The notes below the pieces were generated by a model. That model was not told where the DNA came from and did no database searches. It saw only the letters and a list, made by a program, of their open reading frames with translations. A DNA stretch of 64,000 nt from Microbacterium testaceum StLB037. Lineage in GTDB: Bacteria; Actinomycetota; Actinomycetes; Actinomycetales; Microbacteriaceae. How positions within the stretch are numbered: position 1 is the first letter of the stretch; each line of letters begins with the position of its first letter. The DNA lies in assembly GCF_900104345.1 (NCBI RefSeq), contig NZ_FNJN01000003.1, forward strand, positions 248,001 through 312,000. The letters run 5' to 3'. Positions 11,429 through 22,828 of the stretch are shown one piece after another. The translations under genes and the position numbers were made by a program.

Positions 11429-12457
11429 ATGGAACAGCTCAAAGTCATCGGAACCGAAGATGACGTCCTCGTCGTGGCGACGCAGGCGGGCGAACGCTTC
11501 GCCCTCGCGCTCGATGAGGTGCTGCGCGCTGAGGCGCGCCGTGCGCGTCGGGACCGTGAGGACGACGACCGCGCCCCGCGCCCGAGCCCCCGAGAGATCC
11601 AGGCGCACATCCGCGCCGGCCTGTCGGCGCGCGAGGTGGCGACGCTGCTGAACGCCCGCGTCGAAGACGTCGAGCGTTTCGAGGGACCCGTGCTCGCGGA
11701 GCGCGAGCACGTCGTCGCCCAGGCGCTGGCCGTCCCGGTCCTGCTGGGTGGCACTCTCGAGCACGACTCCCCCATCACCTTCGGTGCGGCCGTCCGGGCG
11801 AAGCTCGCCGAGGCCGGTGCCTCCGCCGAGCGATGGACGAGTTGGAAGGAGTCGTCGGGCTGGTCCGTCAAGCTCGAGTTCACCGCCAACGGCATCGACC
11901 ACGACGCGCGCTGGAGCTTCGACCCGCGCCGCAGCATCCTCTCGCCGCAGAACGCCGACGCGATCCAGTTGTCGCGGCAGGGATCGCTCCCCGAGGGGCT
12001 GATCCCCCGTCTGCGCGCTCTCGACAACGTCTCGAAGGACGACTCGCGGTTCGACAGCGGAGCCTTCGGGCCCCGCCGCATCGACATCGACGACGAGCCG
12101 GGCGTCGAGGCGACCGGTCCCGTCGCCCCGGCCGTTCAGGCTGCGGCGATCAAGCGAGCGCCCGATGCCCCCGTCACCTCGGCCGAGACCGCCGATCTGC
12201 TCGAGGCATTGCGTCGTCGACGCGGACAGCGCGAACCTCTGCCCGGCGCGACCGAGATCGAGCCCGAGCCGCGCCCCTCGTCGAGCGCCCCCGTGGCCCT
12301 GTTCGACGCCGTCGAGCCGGGGTACGCCGACGATGTTGACGAGTCCGCGGGCGAACCCGAGCGACCTTCGTCCGACAACGGCCGCCGGACGAAGGGACGT
12401 CCGTCGATGCCCTCGTGGGACGAGATCGTCTTCGGGGCCCGCTCCGACGAGAGCTGA
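11429..12457 (+). CDS. sepH: Septation protein SepH (DUF3071)
   Basis: A 342-residue SepH-type protein. In the actinomycetes where it has been studied, SepH binds FtsZ and promotes division-ring assembly. The N-terminal DUF3071 domain (about 1-165) starts MEQLKVIGTEDDVLVV and contains a helix-turn-helix, REIQAHIRAGLSAREVATLL, near residues 55-75. A variable acidic linker (about 200-320) leads to a short conserved tail, RPSMPSWDEIVFG, presumed to be part of the FtsZ-interaction end. The ATG at 11429 follows GGAGGGG by about nine bases; a GTG nine bases upstream overlaps that site and is less likely. It is transcribed alone and followed by a hairpin. Confidence 0.92.
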   Translation: MEQLKVIGTEDDVLVVATQAGERFALALDEVLRAEARRARRDREDDDRAPRPSPREIQAHIRAGLSAREVATLLNARVEDVERFEGPVLAEREHVVAQALAVPVLLGGTLEHDSPITFGAAVRAKLAEAGASAERWTSWKESSGWSVKLEFTANGIDHDARWSFDPRRSILSPQNADAIQLSRQGSLPEGLIPRLRALDNVSKDDSRFDSGAFGPRRIDIDDEPGVEATGPVAPAVQAAAIKRAPDAPVTSAETADLLEALRRRRGQREPLPGATEIEPEPRPSSSAPVALFDAVEPGYADDVDESAGEPERPSSDNGRRTKGRPSMPSWDEIVFGARSDES

Positions 12458-12498
12458 CGCGGGTCCTCCCCCGGCTCACGGCGCCGCAGACGCCCCTT

Positions 12499-12538
12499 CG
12501 GAGTGAGGGGGCCGGATGCCGGCATCCGGCGCACTCCG
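12499..12538. terminator. Terminator between sepH and the phosphatase gene
   Basis: Nested inverted repeats, an outer CGGAGTG/CACTCCG and an inner GCCGGATGCC/GGCATCCGGC, lie between the convergent sepH and phosphatase stops and could serve both. Confidence 0.6.
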
Positions 12539-12544
12539 ACAGGC

Positions 12545-13672
12545 TCAGGCGAACGCGCCGAGACGCAGCAGCGGAACGGTGCGTTCCTCGTCGGTGAGCG
12601 AACCGTGCTGGCCGACCATCCGCTGCGGACGCTTGTCCGCCTCGCGGTCGTCGTAGTACGCGAAGCGCCCCCGCGCGGCGACCAGGACGTCCCCGATCCG
12701 GGGACGCACGTCCTTGTCGACGGCCCCGAAGAGGCCCGCCGCGATCGCCTCATCGCGCGTCATCACCCAGGCCCGTGCGGCCTCGGTCTCGCGCCACAGG
12801 GAGGCCACGGCATCCGCTCGTCCCTCGTCCGTGTAGAGGTGGAGCATGCGGGGCTCGCCGCCGAGGAGGGCGACGCCGTCGAGGCGCGGATCGCCCTCGC
12901 GCAGCAGCACATGCTTGTGGGCGGGGACGTCAACCATGCCGTGGTCTGCGGTGATCAGGACGCCCGTGTGCGCGTCGATCCCGTCGGCGAGGCGTCGGGC
13001 CGCGGCATCCACCCGCTCGAGGGCGTCGGTCCAGCGATCGGATTCCCACCCGTCGCGGTGACCGGCCGTGTCGAGCTCGGGGGCGTACAGGTAGGTGACC
13101 GATCCCGGATGCCGTGCCGCCAGGTCGGCCGCGAGACGCACACGCTCGTCGAGGTCGTCGGAGGGGAAGAACTCGGCCCCGCGCAGTGTCGCCTCGGTGA
13201 AACCGGTGCCCGTGTACGAGGGACGCGACACCACGAAGCTCGGTCGTCCCGCGGCGGCGCGGCGGGCGAACAGCGGCTCGGAGCGCTGCCAGGTGTGCGG
13301 GTCGAGACCGTCGGTCTCCCACCCGTGCAGCTGGTTCGGGGCCTTGTCGGTCCCCGGGATGCGTGCGCGATAGCCGACGATGCCGTGCACGCCCGGACCG
13401 GTACCGGTCAGAAGACTCGACAGGGCCGCGGCGGTGGTCGAGGGGAAGACGGTTCGGGCGACATCGCGCCGACCGCCGACCGAGCCGAGGAAGCGCGCGT
13501 GCCCGCGACGGGCGGCCAGGTTGTGCGAGCCGAGGCCGTCCACGAGCATGACGATCGCGCTGCGCGCGGGCGCGAACCACTCGGATTCGCCGGTCAGCGC
13601 GGCGATCGACTGCTCCACCACACCGGTGAGGCTCCGGGAGCGCGGCGGGTCCGCCGGTAGGCTGAGTGACAT
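12545..13672 (-). CDS. Alkaline phosphatase family / nucleotide pyrophosphatase-phosphodiesterase
   Basis: A 375-residue member of the alkaline phosphatase superfamily (type I phosphodiesterase/nucleotide pyrophosphatase). Metal and nucleophile motifs are visible: [12 protein letters not shown] near residue 40, [16 protein letters not shown] with the presumed Thr nucleophile near 79, [10 protein letters not shown] near 200, and [13 protein letters not shown] near 250. No signal peptide is seen, so the enzyme is probably cytoplasmic. The natural substrate is unknown. The ATG at 13672 has GGAGA nine bases upstream. It is divergent from parC with 71 bases between the starts. The order sepH, phosphatase, topoisomerase IV is familiar from related actinobacteria. 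Confidence 0.88.
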   Translation of the reverse strand: MSLSLPADPPRSRSLTGVVEQSIAALTGESEWFAPARSAIVMLVDGLGSHNLAARRGHARFLGSVGGRRDVARTVFPSTTAAALSSLLTGTGPGVHGIVGYRARIPGTDKAPNQLHGWETDGLDPHTWQRSEPLFARRAAAGRPSFVVSRPSYTGTGFTEATLRGAEFFPSDDLDERVRLAADLAARHPGSVTYLYAPELDTAGHRDGWESDRWTDALERVDAAARRLADGIDAHTGVLITADHGMVDVPAHKHVLLREGDPRLDGVALLGGEPRMLHLYTDEGRADAVASLWRETEAARAWVMTRDEAIAAGLFGAVDKDVRPRIGDVLVAARGRFAYYDDREADKRPQRMVGQHGSLTDEERTVPLLRLGAFA

Positions 13673-13743
13673 CGGGCCCAGTCTCCCACAGGAGCCCCGA
13701 TCCCCGTCGAGACGCGACGCCCGCCCGACCCGAGGCCGTACCT

Positions 13744-16212
13744 ATGCCCGATTCCCGTTCCTCCTCCTCCGCGACGTCACCCGTCGTCGAGCGCATCGAA
13801 GACGTCGATGTCTCGACCGAGATGCAGGGGTCGTTCCTCGAGTACGCCTACTCGGTCATCTACTCGCGGGCCCTTCCCGACGCCCGCGACGGACTCAAGC
13901 CGGTGCAGCGCCGCATCCTGTACCAGATGGCGGAGATGGGGCTGCGACCCGACCGCGGGCACGTCAAGAGCGCTCGCGTCGTCGGCGAGGTGATGGGAAA
14001 GCTCCACCCCCACGGTGACGCCCCCATCTACGACGCCCTCGTGCGCCTCGCGCAGTACTTCTCGCTGCGGGTGCCGCTGGTCGACGGCCACGGCAACTTC
14101 GGCTCGCTCGACGACGGTCCCGCCGCGCCCCGCTACACCGAGGCGCGCCTGGCCGCCCCGGCGATGGCGCTGACCGAGAACCTCGACGAAGACGTCGTCG
14201 ACTTCATCCCCAACTACGACGGGCAATTCCAGCAGCCCGAGGTGCTGCCGGCGGCCTTCCCCAACCTGCTGGTGAACGGCGCGACGGGCATCGCGGTCGG
14301 CATGGCCACGAACATGGCCCCGCACAACCTCATCGAGGTCGTCGCCGCCGCGATCCACCTGCTCCAGCATCCGGACGCCACCGTCGAAGAACTCATGGAG
14401 TTCGTGCCCGGCCCCGACCTGCCCTCGGGCGGCATCATCGTCGGTCTCGACGGCATCAAGGACGCGTACACGAACGGCCGCGGCACGTTCCGCACCCGCG
14501 CGAAGGCGTCGATCGAGTCGCTCGGCCCGCGCCGCACCGGAATCGTCATCACCGAACTGCCCTACCTCGTCGGCCCCGAGCGCGTGATCGAGAAGATCAA
14601 AGACGCGGTGCAGGCGAAGAAGCTGACCGGCATCGCCGACGTCACCGACCTCACCGACCGCAACAACGGCCTGCGCCTGGTGGTCGCCATCAAGACCGGC
14701 TTCGACCCCAAGGCCGTGCTCGAGCAGCTCTACCGCCTCACCCCGCTCGAGGACTCGTTCGGCATCAACAACGTCGCCCTCGTCGACGGTCAGCCGCAGA
14801 CGCTCGGCCTGCGCGAGATGCTGCGGGTGTACATCGATCACCGCATCCGTGTCGTCACGCGGCGCAGCGAGTTCCGCCTGGCGCGTAAGCGCGAGCGGCT
14901 CCACCTGGTCGAGGGTCTGCTCATCGCGATCCTCGACATCGACGAGGTCATCCAGGTCATCCGCTCCTCGGACGACGGTGAGCAGGCCCGCACGAAGCTG
15001 CAGGAGGTCTTCGACCTCTCGCACCTGCAGGCCGAGTACATCCTCGAACTGCGCCTGCGCCGCCTGACGAAGTTCTCGCGCATCGAGCTCGAGGCCGAGC
15101 GCGATCAGTTGAACGCCGAGATCGCACAATTGGTCGAGCTGCTGGGCAGCGAGACGCTGCTCCGTCAGCAGGTGGCCAGAGAATTGGATGCCGCGGCCGA
15201 CGCGTACGGCACCCCTCGCCGCACGATGCTGCTGAACGGTGGGCCCGTGCAGCCCCGCTCGGCGCGGGCCGCGGCCGCTGCCGCCGACCTGCAGATCGCC
15301 GATGCCCCCTGCCGCGTGTACCTCTCGGCCACCGGACGCATGGTCCGCGCCGAGCTGATCGCCGACGCGCCCGCCGGTGGGGTCGTTCCGCCCGCGCGCC
15401 GCTCAAAGCACGACGCGATCCGCTCCTCGGTCGATACGACCACGCGCGGCGACATCGGCGCCGTGACCTCGGCCGGTCGTCTCGTGCGCTTCTCGCCGGT
15501 GGACCTGCCGTCGGTCCCTGCGAACTCCGTCCAGGTCGCCGCGGGCACGAAGGTCGAGCAGTACCTTCCGCTCGCGAAGGGCGAGAAGGTCGTGGCCCTC
15601 GTGCCGCTGATCGACTCCCCCACCATCGCGCTCGGCACCGAGCAGGGTGTCGTCAAGCGCGTCGCGGCCACCGAGCTCGGCACGAAGGACGAGATCGAGA
15701 TCATCTCCCTACGCGACGGCGACCGGGTGGTAGGCGCGGCTCCGGCCGGGGACAACGCCGAGCTCGTCTTCGTCGCGAGCGACGCGCAGCTGCTGCGTTT
15801 CGAGGCCTCTTCCGTGCGGCCCCAGGGCCGATCCGCGGGCGGGATGGCCGGCATCCGCCTCTCCGACGGCGCCCGGGTGATCGACTTCGCCGTCGTCGGG
15901 GCCTCGGCCTTCGACGCGGTGGTCGTGACCATCGCCGGCTCGTCTGCCGCCCTGCCGGGCACCGACGCGGGCAGCGCTAAAGTCTCGGCTTTCACGGAGT
16001 TCCCCGCGAAGGGGCGCGCCACCGGAGGCGTGCGCGCCCAGCGCCTGTTGCGCGGCGAAGACGGCCTCGTGCTCGCCTGGGTGGGCACCGATCCGCGCGC
16101 GGTCGGGCCCGACGGCTCGGTGCGTGCGCTTCCGGATGTCGGCGCGAAACGCGACGCCTCGGGTCAGCCCCTCGACGCCGTCGTCGGCGCGATCGGCACC
16201 GTCGTCCGCTGA
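13744..16212 (+). CDS. parC: DNA topoisomerase IV subunit A
   Basis: An 822-residue type IIA topoisomerase breakage-reunion subunit; with ParE it decatenates replicated chromosomes. The winged-helix/tower core includes [11 protein letters not shown], the quinolone-region segment [19 protein letters not shown], and the catalytic Tyr131 in [10 protein letters not shown]. The C-terminal half (about 500-820) forms the beta-pinwheel. I call it ParC rather than GyrA because the gyrase signature QRRGGKG is absent; the corresponding region reads [11 protein letters not shown]. The ATG at 13744 follows a weak GAGG. The partner parE lies downstream in the opposite direction, with 150 bases between the stop codons that hold no convincing terminator. 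Confidence 0.92.
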   Translation: MPDSRSSSSATSPVVERIEDVDVSTEMQGSFLEYAYSVIYSRALPDARDGLKPVQRRILYQMAEMGLRPDRGHVKSARVVGEVMGKLHPHGDAPIYDALVRLAQYFSLRVPLVDGHGNFGSLDDGPAAPRYTEARLAAPAMALTENLDEDVVDFIPNYDGQFQQPEVLPAAFPNLLVNGATGIAVGMATNMAPHNLIEVVAAAIHLLQHPDATVEELMEFVPGPDLPSGGIIVGLDGIKDAYTNGRGTFRTRAKASIESLGPRRTGIVITELPYLVGPERVIEKIKDAVQAKKLTGIADVTDLTDRNNGLRLVVAIKTGFDPKAVLEQLYRLTPLEDSFGINNVALVDGQPQTLGLREMLRVYIDHRIRVVTRRSEFRLARKRERLHLVEGLLIAILDIDEVIQVIRSSDDGEQARTKLQEVFDLSHLQAEYILELRLRRLTKFSRIELEAERDQLNAEIAQLVELLGSETLLRQQVARELDAAADAYGTPRRTMLLNGGPVQPRSARAAAAAADLQIADAPCRVYLSATGRMVRAELIADAPAGGVVPPARRSKHDAIRSSVDTTTRGDIGAVTSAGRLVRFSPVDLPSVPANSVQVAAGTKVEQYLPLAKGEKVVALVPLIDSPTIALGTEQGVVKRVAATELGTKDEIEIISLRDGDRVVGAAPAGDNAELVFVASDAQLLRFEASSVRPQGRSAGGMAGIRLSDGARVIDFAVVGASAFDAVVVTIAGSSAALPGTDAGSAKVSAFTEFPAKGRATGGVRAQRLLRGEDGLVLAWVGTDPRAVGPDGSVRALPDVGAKRDASGQPLDAVVGAIGTVVR

Positions 16213-16362
16213 GGCGCCTCCGCCGGTGCGCGTCCCTGGGGCGTGCGCGATGGCGGGAGTTTCGGGCGGCGCGCCGGTGGGGCCGAGCCGCGCGCGGCGT
16301 GTCGGTCGTGGCATCCGCGGTTGTGCTCGGGTGGGACGTGATGGCCCCAGCGGCCGGCAGGC

Positions 16363-18432
<2,070 letters not shown>

Positions 18433-18440
18433 GATCTCCC

Positions 18441-18446
18441 AGCGTA
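18441..18446 (-). promoter_or_regulatory. -10 box of parE, possibly leaderless
   Basis: TACGCT on the minus strand, eight bases upstream of the GTG. A TTGATC farther upstream is a weak -35 candidate. Confidence 0.4.
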
Positions 18447-18596
18447 ATCGGGGGCACCGACATCGCCTGCCAGACACACAGCAAGGTCGGGTCGCGTACG
18501 CGCACAGCGAAATGTGATCAAGCCGCGGCATAGGGGAAACATCCGCGTGGTTGTATATGGAGACTCGCCCACGACCACCTGAGGAGGGCACCCGAC

Positions 18597-18818
18597 ATGA
18601 CCACCACGACTGCACCCGAAGCGTCAGCCGTCCTCGATCACCGCCTGACGGCGGCCGATCGCTGCGACTCCTGCGGCGCACAGGCGTACATCGCCGCTGA
18701 AGTGAACGGCAGCGAGCTGCTGTTCTGCGCGCACCACGGCCGCAAGTACGAAGAGAAGCTCCGCAGCGTCGCCACCTCGTGGCACGACGAGACGGCGCGA
18801 CTCAACGCCGCCGACTGA
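18597..18818 (+). CDS. Small zinc-motif protein (DUF7455-like)
   Basis: A 73-residue protein found as a single small gene beside topoisomerase or sigma-factor genes in actinobacteria; I place it in DUF7455 with moderate confidence. Two metal-ligand pairs are visible, DSCGAQA (one Cys here, with Cys also just before in RCDSC) and FCAHHGRKY, giving a CxxC...CxxH pattern typical of a small zinc knuckle. There is no membrane segment. GAGGAGGG lies upstream of the ATG. It is divergent from parE and followed by a strong terminator. Function is unknown. Confidence 0.85.
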   Translation: MTTTTAPEASAVLDHRLTAADRCDSCGAQAYIAAEVNGSELLFCAHHGRKYEEKLRSVATSWHDETARLNAAD

Positions 18819-18833
18819 GACCATCACCTCGAA

Positions 18834-18871
18834 ACGGGCCCCCGCACGCACGAAGTGCGTCGGGGCCCGTT
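18834..18871. terminator. Bidirectional terminator
   Basis: ACGGGCCCC and GGGGCCCGT arms enclose an inner GCACGCAC/GTGCGT pairing. It sits between the small zinc protein and the alanine racemase gene, which converge here, and can serve both. Confidence 0.75.
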
Positions 18872-18878
18872 CCGCGTT

Positions 18879-19919
18879 TCAGGCGTCGGTGGAGGTGTAG
18901 TCGCGCGGAACGGTCGGCGACACGCGCAGCGCGATCTCCTCGCCGATCGTGTCGATCAGTTCGGCCAGATCGGTCGCCGTGTGCAGAGCCGCGGGACCGA
19001 ACAGGGCGATCTCGTCGCCGGGCTGAGCGCCCCACGGGGCGAGCACCGTCTCGGTCGCCGCGATCGCCTCGACCCGTCGCGGCCCCCCGGGGGTGACAAC
19101 GTCGAATCGCCCGCCCAGGGCGCTGGGCAACCCGTGCAGACTTCCGAGGTCGAGGTGCACGCCCGCGGCATCCACCGCCGTCACCGTGGCCGACAGCGTC
19201 GCGATCGGCTCGATGCCGAGCTCCCGCTCCCCCGGGCCGCCGGCGGGACGGATGCCGTACGAGAACGCCCCGACCCGCACGATGTCTTCGCGGAACTCGT
19301 CGCGCGCGAACCCTGCCGCACTGGCGGCCAAGTGCGAGAAACGCGGGTCGAGCCCCGCGGCGCGCGCCGTCTCGCGCGCGGCCAGGAACACCGCTCGGGC
19401 GTCGTCGTCGTCGGCATCCGAGGCCTCGGAGATGTGCGACCAGATCCCCTCGAAGGCCACCCGGCCCGCGGTGACGAGCTCCGAGGTCTGCGCGAGAGCG
19501 GCCTCCCATCGTTCGGGACGGATGCCGTTGCGGTGAAGGCCCGTGTCGATCTTGAGGTGCACGCGCGCGGGCCGGTGGGCCTCGAGCCGGGACAGGTCGT
19601 CGAGGAGCGCTTCGTCGCCGATGCCCAGGTCGAGGTCGGCCGCGATGCCCGCGGCCAGATCGTCGGATCCGCCGATCAGCCACACGAAGATGCGCACGTC
19701 GGGACCGGCGATGCGGCGAACGGCCGCCCCGGTGACGACGTCGAAAGCGCCGATCCAACGGATGCCCTCCGCGACGGCCCGCGTCACGATCGGCTCCAGA
19801 CCGTGGGCGTAGGCGTCGTCCTTGACGACGAGCATGTGCGCCGCGGGGGCCACGGCCTCTCGCACGCGACGGAGGTTGCGAGCGAAGGCGTCGAGGTCGA
19901 CGCGGTAAACGGCGCTCAC
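18879..19919 (-). CDS. Alanine racemase-like protein with PLP barrel and degenerate C-terminal domain
   Basis: A 346-residue fold-type III PLP protein. The TIM-barrel domain is complete and begins YRVDLDAFARNLRRV, with the PLP-binding Lys33 in VVKDDAYAHG (canonical VVKADAYGHG). The C-terminal domain keeps the family ending TIGEEIALRVSPTVPRDY, but the segment that should hold the catalytic Tyr (SYG) instead reads LDLGSLHGLP. In alanine racemases each active site uses Lys from one subunit and Tyr from the other. The gene directly upstream, overlapping by four bases, has that Tyr but lacks the barrel. I infer that the two products form a hetero-oligomer. It could instead be a racemase for another amino acid or a regulatory PLP protein. 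Confidence 0.8.
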   Translation of the reverse strand: MSAVYRVDLDAFARNLRRVREAVAPAAHMLVVKDDAYAHGLEPIVTRAVAEGIRWIGAFDVVTGAAVRRIAGPDVRIFVWLIGGSDDLAAGIAADLDLGIGDEALLDDLSRLEAHRPARVHLKIDTGLHRNGIRPERWEAALAQTSELVTAGRVAFEGIWSHISEASDADDDDARAVFLAARETARAAGLDPRFSHLAASAAGFARDEFREDIVRVGAFSYGIRPAGGPGERELGIEPIATLSATVTAVDAAGVHLDLGSLHGLPSALGGRFDVVTPGGPRRVEAIAATETVLAPWGAQPGDEIALFGPAALHTATDLAELIDTIGEEIALRVSPTVPRDYTSTDA

Positions 19920-20566
19920 GCGGTCACCCGCCGATCGGCGCGGACGCCCACGACGGCGACGATCTCGGCGGCACCGAGCCCCGTGGCATCCGTCCACTCC
20001 TCGAGCGAGGGGTGCCCCTCTGCGGGGTCGCCGAAGTAGACGACCTCCGCTCCGCGCGGCACAGCGGCGTGCTCGACGTCCACGACGCAGACGTCCATGG
20101 CCACGCGCCCGACGATGCGGTGCCGGCGCCCATCGATCGCGACCGTGGCGGCGTTCCCGAGCGAGCGCACCACGCCCTGCGCGTAGCCGCCGGTGACGAG
20201 GGCCACGGTGGTGTCGTGAGGAGCGCGGTGCGTGTAGCCGTACGAGACGCCCTCGCCGCGCAGGAGCGGCTTGATTCCCAGAGCGCGTCCGCGCAGCGAC
20301 ATCACGGGCTGTGCGTGCGAGCCGGGCAGGCCGAACAGGACCGCTGCGTCGAGGGGCGCGGCATCCATCCCGAGATCCGAGAGCACGGATGCCACCCACT
20401 CGGCGCCGTGCCCCCACGCGTCGGCGGCGAGAACGTCGTCGGCGCCACTCGCGGTGCCGGCGGCGAGGGCGAGGGGCGCGTTGCGACGCAGGGCCGATTC
20501 GGAGACGAGGGCCACCGGGGCCACTCCGCCGGCCGCGGGCAAGCGGGCAGGGAGCGTGGAGGTCAC
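19916..20566 (-). CDS. Alanine racemase C-terminal domain protein with vestigial N-terminus
   Basis: A 216-residue protein made mainly of an alanine racemase C-terminal domain. It has GEGVSYGYTHR with the catalytic-type Tyr109, then VTGGYAQGVVRSLGN and VGRVAMDVCVVD, all close to the canonical enzyme. The first 90 residues are a shrunken remnant of the barrel: SALRRNAPLALA resembles the opening, and VLAADAWGHG matches VVKADAYGHG with the PLP Lys replaced by Ala47. It cannot bind PLP in the usual way alone. Its stop overlaps the start of the next gene, which has the Lys and barrel. The GTG start lies six bases after TAGTCT, suggesting leaderless transcription. Confidence 0.82.
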   Translation of the reverse strand: MTSTLPARLPAAGGVAPVALVSESALRRNAPLALAAGTASGADDVLAADAWGHGAEWVASVLSDLGMDAAPLDAAVLFGLPGSHAQPVMSLRGRALGIKPLLRGEGVSYGYTHRAPHDTTVALVTGGYAQGVVRSLGNAATVAIDGRRHRIVGRVAMDVCVVDVEHAAVPRGAEVVYFGDPAEGHPSLEEWTDATGLGAAEIVAVVGVRADRRVTA

Positions 20567-20570
20567 CCCT

Positions 20571-20579
20571 TTAGACTAA
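20571..20579. promoter_or_regulatory. Palindromic -10 element shared by divergent genes
   Basis: TTAGACTAA reads as a -10 box on both strands: TAGTCT toward the racemase pair (six bases before its GTG) and TAGACT toward the ATP-grasp gene (about 34 bases before its ATG). Use of one element in both directions is an inference. Confidence 0.5.
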
Positions 20580-20610
20580 CGGGGTCCTTCGTCCCCGACC
20601 TCGGAGCCTC

Positions 20611-21633
20611 ATGCCTCAACAGGGTTTCTCCCCCGTCACACGCCTGCGTTACCTCGCCGGGCGGGCCCGCCGCATCGACGTCGGATCCGTCGTCGAACGA
20701 GCCAAAGAGGCCTCCGCGCAGCACGGCAAGGCCCTGCCACTCGTCGTCGCGGACATGCTCTTCCAGGCCGGTGTCAAGAACGTCGGCTTCCAGGACTACA
20801 TCGACTACGACTTCGCGATCCTCACCCCCGCCGAGCGCGCGACGTACATGACGCACCCGGTCTCGAACCAGATCTCGCAGAAGTACGACCACCCCGACTA
20901 CCGCGGCCTGTTCCAGGACAAGGTCGAGTTCGACAAGACCTTCAGCGAGTTCCTCCGTCGTGACTGGATGGTGGTGGATGCCGGCAACGCCGACGAACTG
21001 CGCGCCTTCACCGAGCGCCTTGGAACCATCGTCACCAAGGAGCCGGTCGGTCAGGCCGGCACCGGCGTGCACCGGTATCACGCGGCCGAGGTCGACGACT
21101 GGAGCGCCTTCCACCGCGGACTGCTCGAGCGCGGGGAGATCCTCGTCGAAGAGGTCATCCGCCAGCACGACGACCTCGCGGCCGTCTGCCCCGGCACCGT
21201 CAACACCACGCGCGTCACCGCGTTCTTCGACGGACAGAAGACCCACATCCTCGCAATGGCGCAGAAGTTCGGCCGCGGCGCGGTGAGCGACCAGATGACC
21301 TTCGGCGGCTTCTACACGATGCTCGACGAGAACGGCCATGCGCTCGGCGCCGGCTACGACTCGCACGGTCACGTGCACGAGCTGCACCCCGACTCGGGCG
21401 TGCGCATCGCCGACTTCCAGCTGCCGATGATCGACGAGGTGAAGGCGTTCGTCGACCAGGTCGCCCGCGTCGTCCCCCAGGTGCAGTACGTCGGTTGGGA
21501 CATCGTCGTCGGCCCCGACGGCCCCGTACTCGTCGAGGGCAACTGGGGCGCCGGTGTCTACGAGAACAAGCCGAGCGTGACCGGAATCCGCACCGGGCAC
21601 AAGCCGCGCTACCAGGCCGCCATCGGGTTCTGA
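20611..21633 (+). CDS. ATP-grasp protein related to sugar-transfer-associated ligases
   Basis: A 340-residue soluble protein that I assign to the ATP-grasp group associated with sugar-transfer/exopolysaccharide loci (ATPgrasp_ST type). Features seen are the segment VTKEPVGQAGTGVHRY, the strand EILVEEVIRQH, MTFGGFYTMLDENG, and the metal-binding end GPVLVEGNWGAGV with Glu and Asn. Such enzymes activate a carboxylate with ATP and join it to an amine or thiol; neither substrate nor product can be read here. It stands alone between the divergent racemase pair and a strong terminator. The divergent promoter shared with the racemases hints at a cell-wall role, but this is weak evidence. Confidence 0.72.
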   Translation: MPQQGFSPVTRLRYLAGRARRIDVGSVVERAKEASAQHGKALPLVVADMLFQAGVKNVGFQDYIDYDFAILTPAERATYMTHPVSNQISQKYDHPDYRGLFQDKVEFDKTFSEFLRRDWMVVDAGNADELRAFTERLGTIVTKEPVGQAGTGVHRYHAAEVDDWSAFHRGLLERGEILVEEVIRQHDDLAAVCPGTVNTTRVTAFFDGQKTHILAMAQKFGRGAVSDQMTFGGFYTMLDENGHALGAGYDSHGHVHELHPDSGVRIADFQLPMIDEVKAFVDQVARVVPQVQYVGWDIVVGPDGPVLVEGNWGAGVYENKPSVTGIRTGHKPRYQAAIGF

Positions 21634-21645
21634 TCCCAGATGCCG

Positions 21646-21678
21646 AGAGGCCCGTCCCCCGCGTGGGGGCGGGCCTCT
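21646..21678 (+). terminator. Terminator of the ATP-grasp gene
   Basis: AGAGGCCCGTCCCCC and GGGGGCGGGCCTCT pair around a short loop, 12 bases after the stop. Confidence 0.8.
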
Positions 21679-21792
21679 GCTGTATTCCGTCGGCGCGAAA
21701 GATGCTCACTCCCTCGGTCCCCCGCCCGGTGGCGCGCGGCGTGAACACCTACCGGGGCCGCGTGGTGAGTACGCCCCACACGCCGCAGCCGC

Positions 21793-22020
21793 GCGTGAGT
21801 GTCGCGAGCCGTTCGTTTGCCGCAAAGGGCCGCCGGAAGTGGCCGGTGGCGTGCATTTGCGGCACATGAAAGTCGTGCGCTGCGTGAGCGCCGCGGGCCG
21901 TTCGTTTGCCGTAAATGGGCGCCTGGAGTGGCCGGTGGCGTGCATCTGCGGCACATGAGCGCCGTGCGTGGGCGCCTCGAGCCGCTCGTTTGCCGCAAGT
22001 GGGCGCCCGGCGGGGCCGTC
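21793..22020. repeat. Three tandem copies of an 84-89 bp element
   Basis: This fills most of a 500-base gene-free gap (21634-22133). Copies start at 21793, 21882 and 21966, with offsets of 89 and 84 bases. Each opens GCGTG(A/G)G, then has TCGTTTGCCGCAAA or a close variant. Copies 1 and 2 continue GTGGCCGGTGGCGTGCAT(T/C)TGCGGCACATGA (in two parts); copy 3 decays after about 50 bases. Within a copy, TTTGCCGCAAA and ATTTGCGGCA are inverted relative to each other, so each copy can fold. On the minus strand copies read ATGTGCCGCA, the same first ten bases as the DUF2277 gene in this window. No intact coding frame spans the array. The rest of the gap (21679-21792) shows nothing I can name. Confidence 0.75.
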
Positions 22021-22087
22021 GCCGCGCAACCGGGGCGAGACATCTGGGTGACGGGCGCGGGCGGTTGGGAGGCGGCATCCGGGAACG

Positions 22088-22123
22088 CGAGAGGCCCGCC
22101 CCGAGAACGGGACGGGCCTCTCG
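22088..22123 (-). terminator. Terminator of the rpoD operon
   Basis: A 15-bp stem, CGAGAGGCCCGTCCC on the minus strand with one wobble, around a GTTCTC loop, 11 bases downstream of the CofE-like stop. Confidence 0.8.
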
Positions 22124-22133
22124 ACGAGGTGTC

Positions 22134-22828
22134 TCAGGTGTGGCGCACGATGCCGAGCGGCGTCGACTCGTGGCCCTGACCGAGCGGGTTGTCCTTGAGG
22201 ATCGCGACGAGGCGCTTCTCGCCGGCCTTGTCCATCGTCGAGCCGAGGATGTTGCCACCCAGGTCGTTGATGTCGACCACGGCCACCTGCAGGTCGCCGC
22301 CGAGCAGCGACTTGAGGCGGGCGGCCACCTCGCGCGGACGCTCGGGTCCGAGCACGACGGCCTGGTTGTACGGCGGGATCGTGCCCTTGGTGGGGCCGTC
22401 GATCGCGCGCGCCTTGTCGCCGGCGATGCGGTAGAAGTCGCCCTTGCGTCCGAACGCCTTGGTCACGGCCGAGACGGCCGCGGCGAACAGGATGCGGGGC
22501 GTTCCGCACTCGCGCAGCGCCATCTCCATCGTCTCGGGCATGCCGAGACCGATGCCGTAGGGCGTGCGGGTGACGTACTTCGACAGGAAGAGCGCGAGCT
22601 TGCGGGGCTTGATCGTGTCGAGCTTGAACGACCGGCCCTGCGTGATCGCGACGATCTTCTCAGTGACGAACAGCAGGTCGCCCGGCTGCACGGCATCCTT
22701 CGCGTACTCGAGGATGAACGCGTCGAGGTCGTCGCCCGGCATGACGACCCGCGTGCGGATCGGGATGCGGGCGTACGACGTGCCCTCGACGGTGACGGTG
22801 AGCGCCTTGCCGGCGTTGGCCTCGCCGC

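Noticed and set aside
16213-16362. A terminator between parC and parE
   Set aside because: Several short GC-rich inverted repeats exist, but none is long, well paired or U-tailed enough to support a call.
21793-22020. The three-copy repeat as a CRISPR array
   Set aside because: Units are 84-89 bases and similar along their whole length, with no unique spacers and no cas genes.
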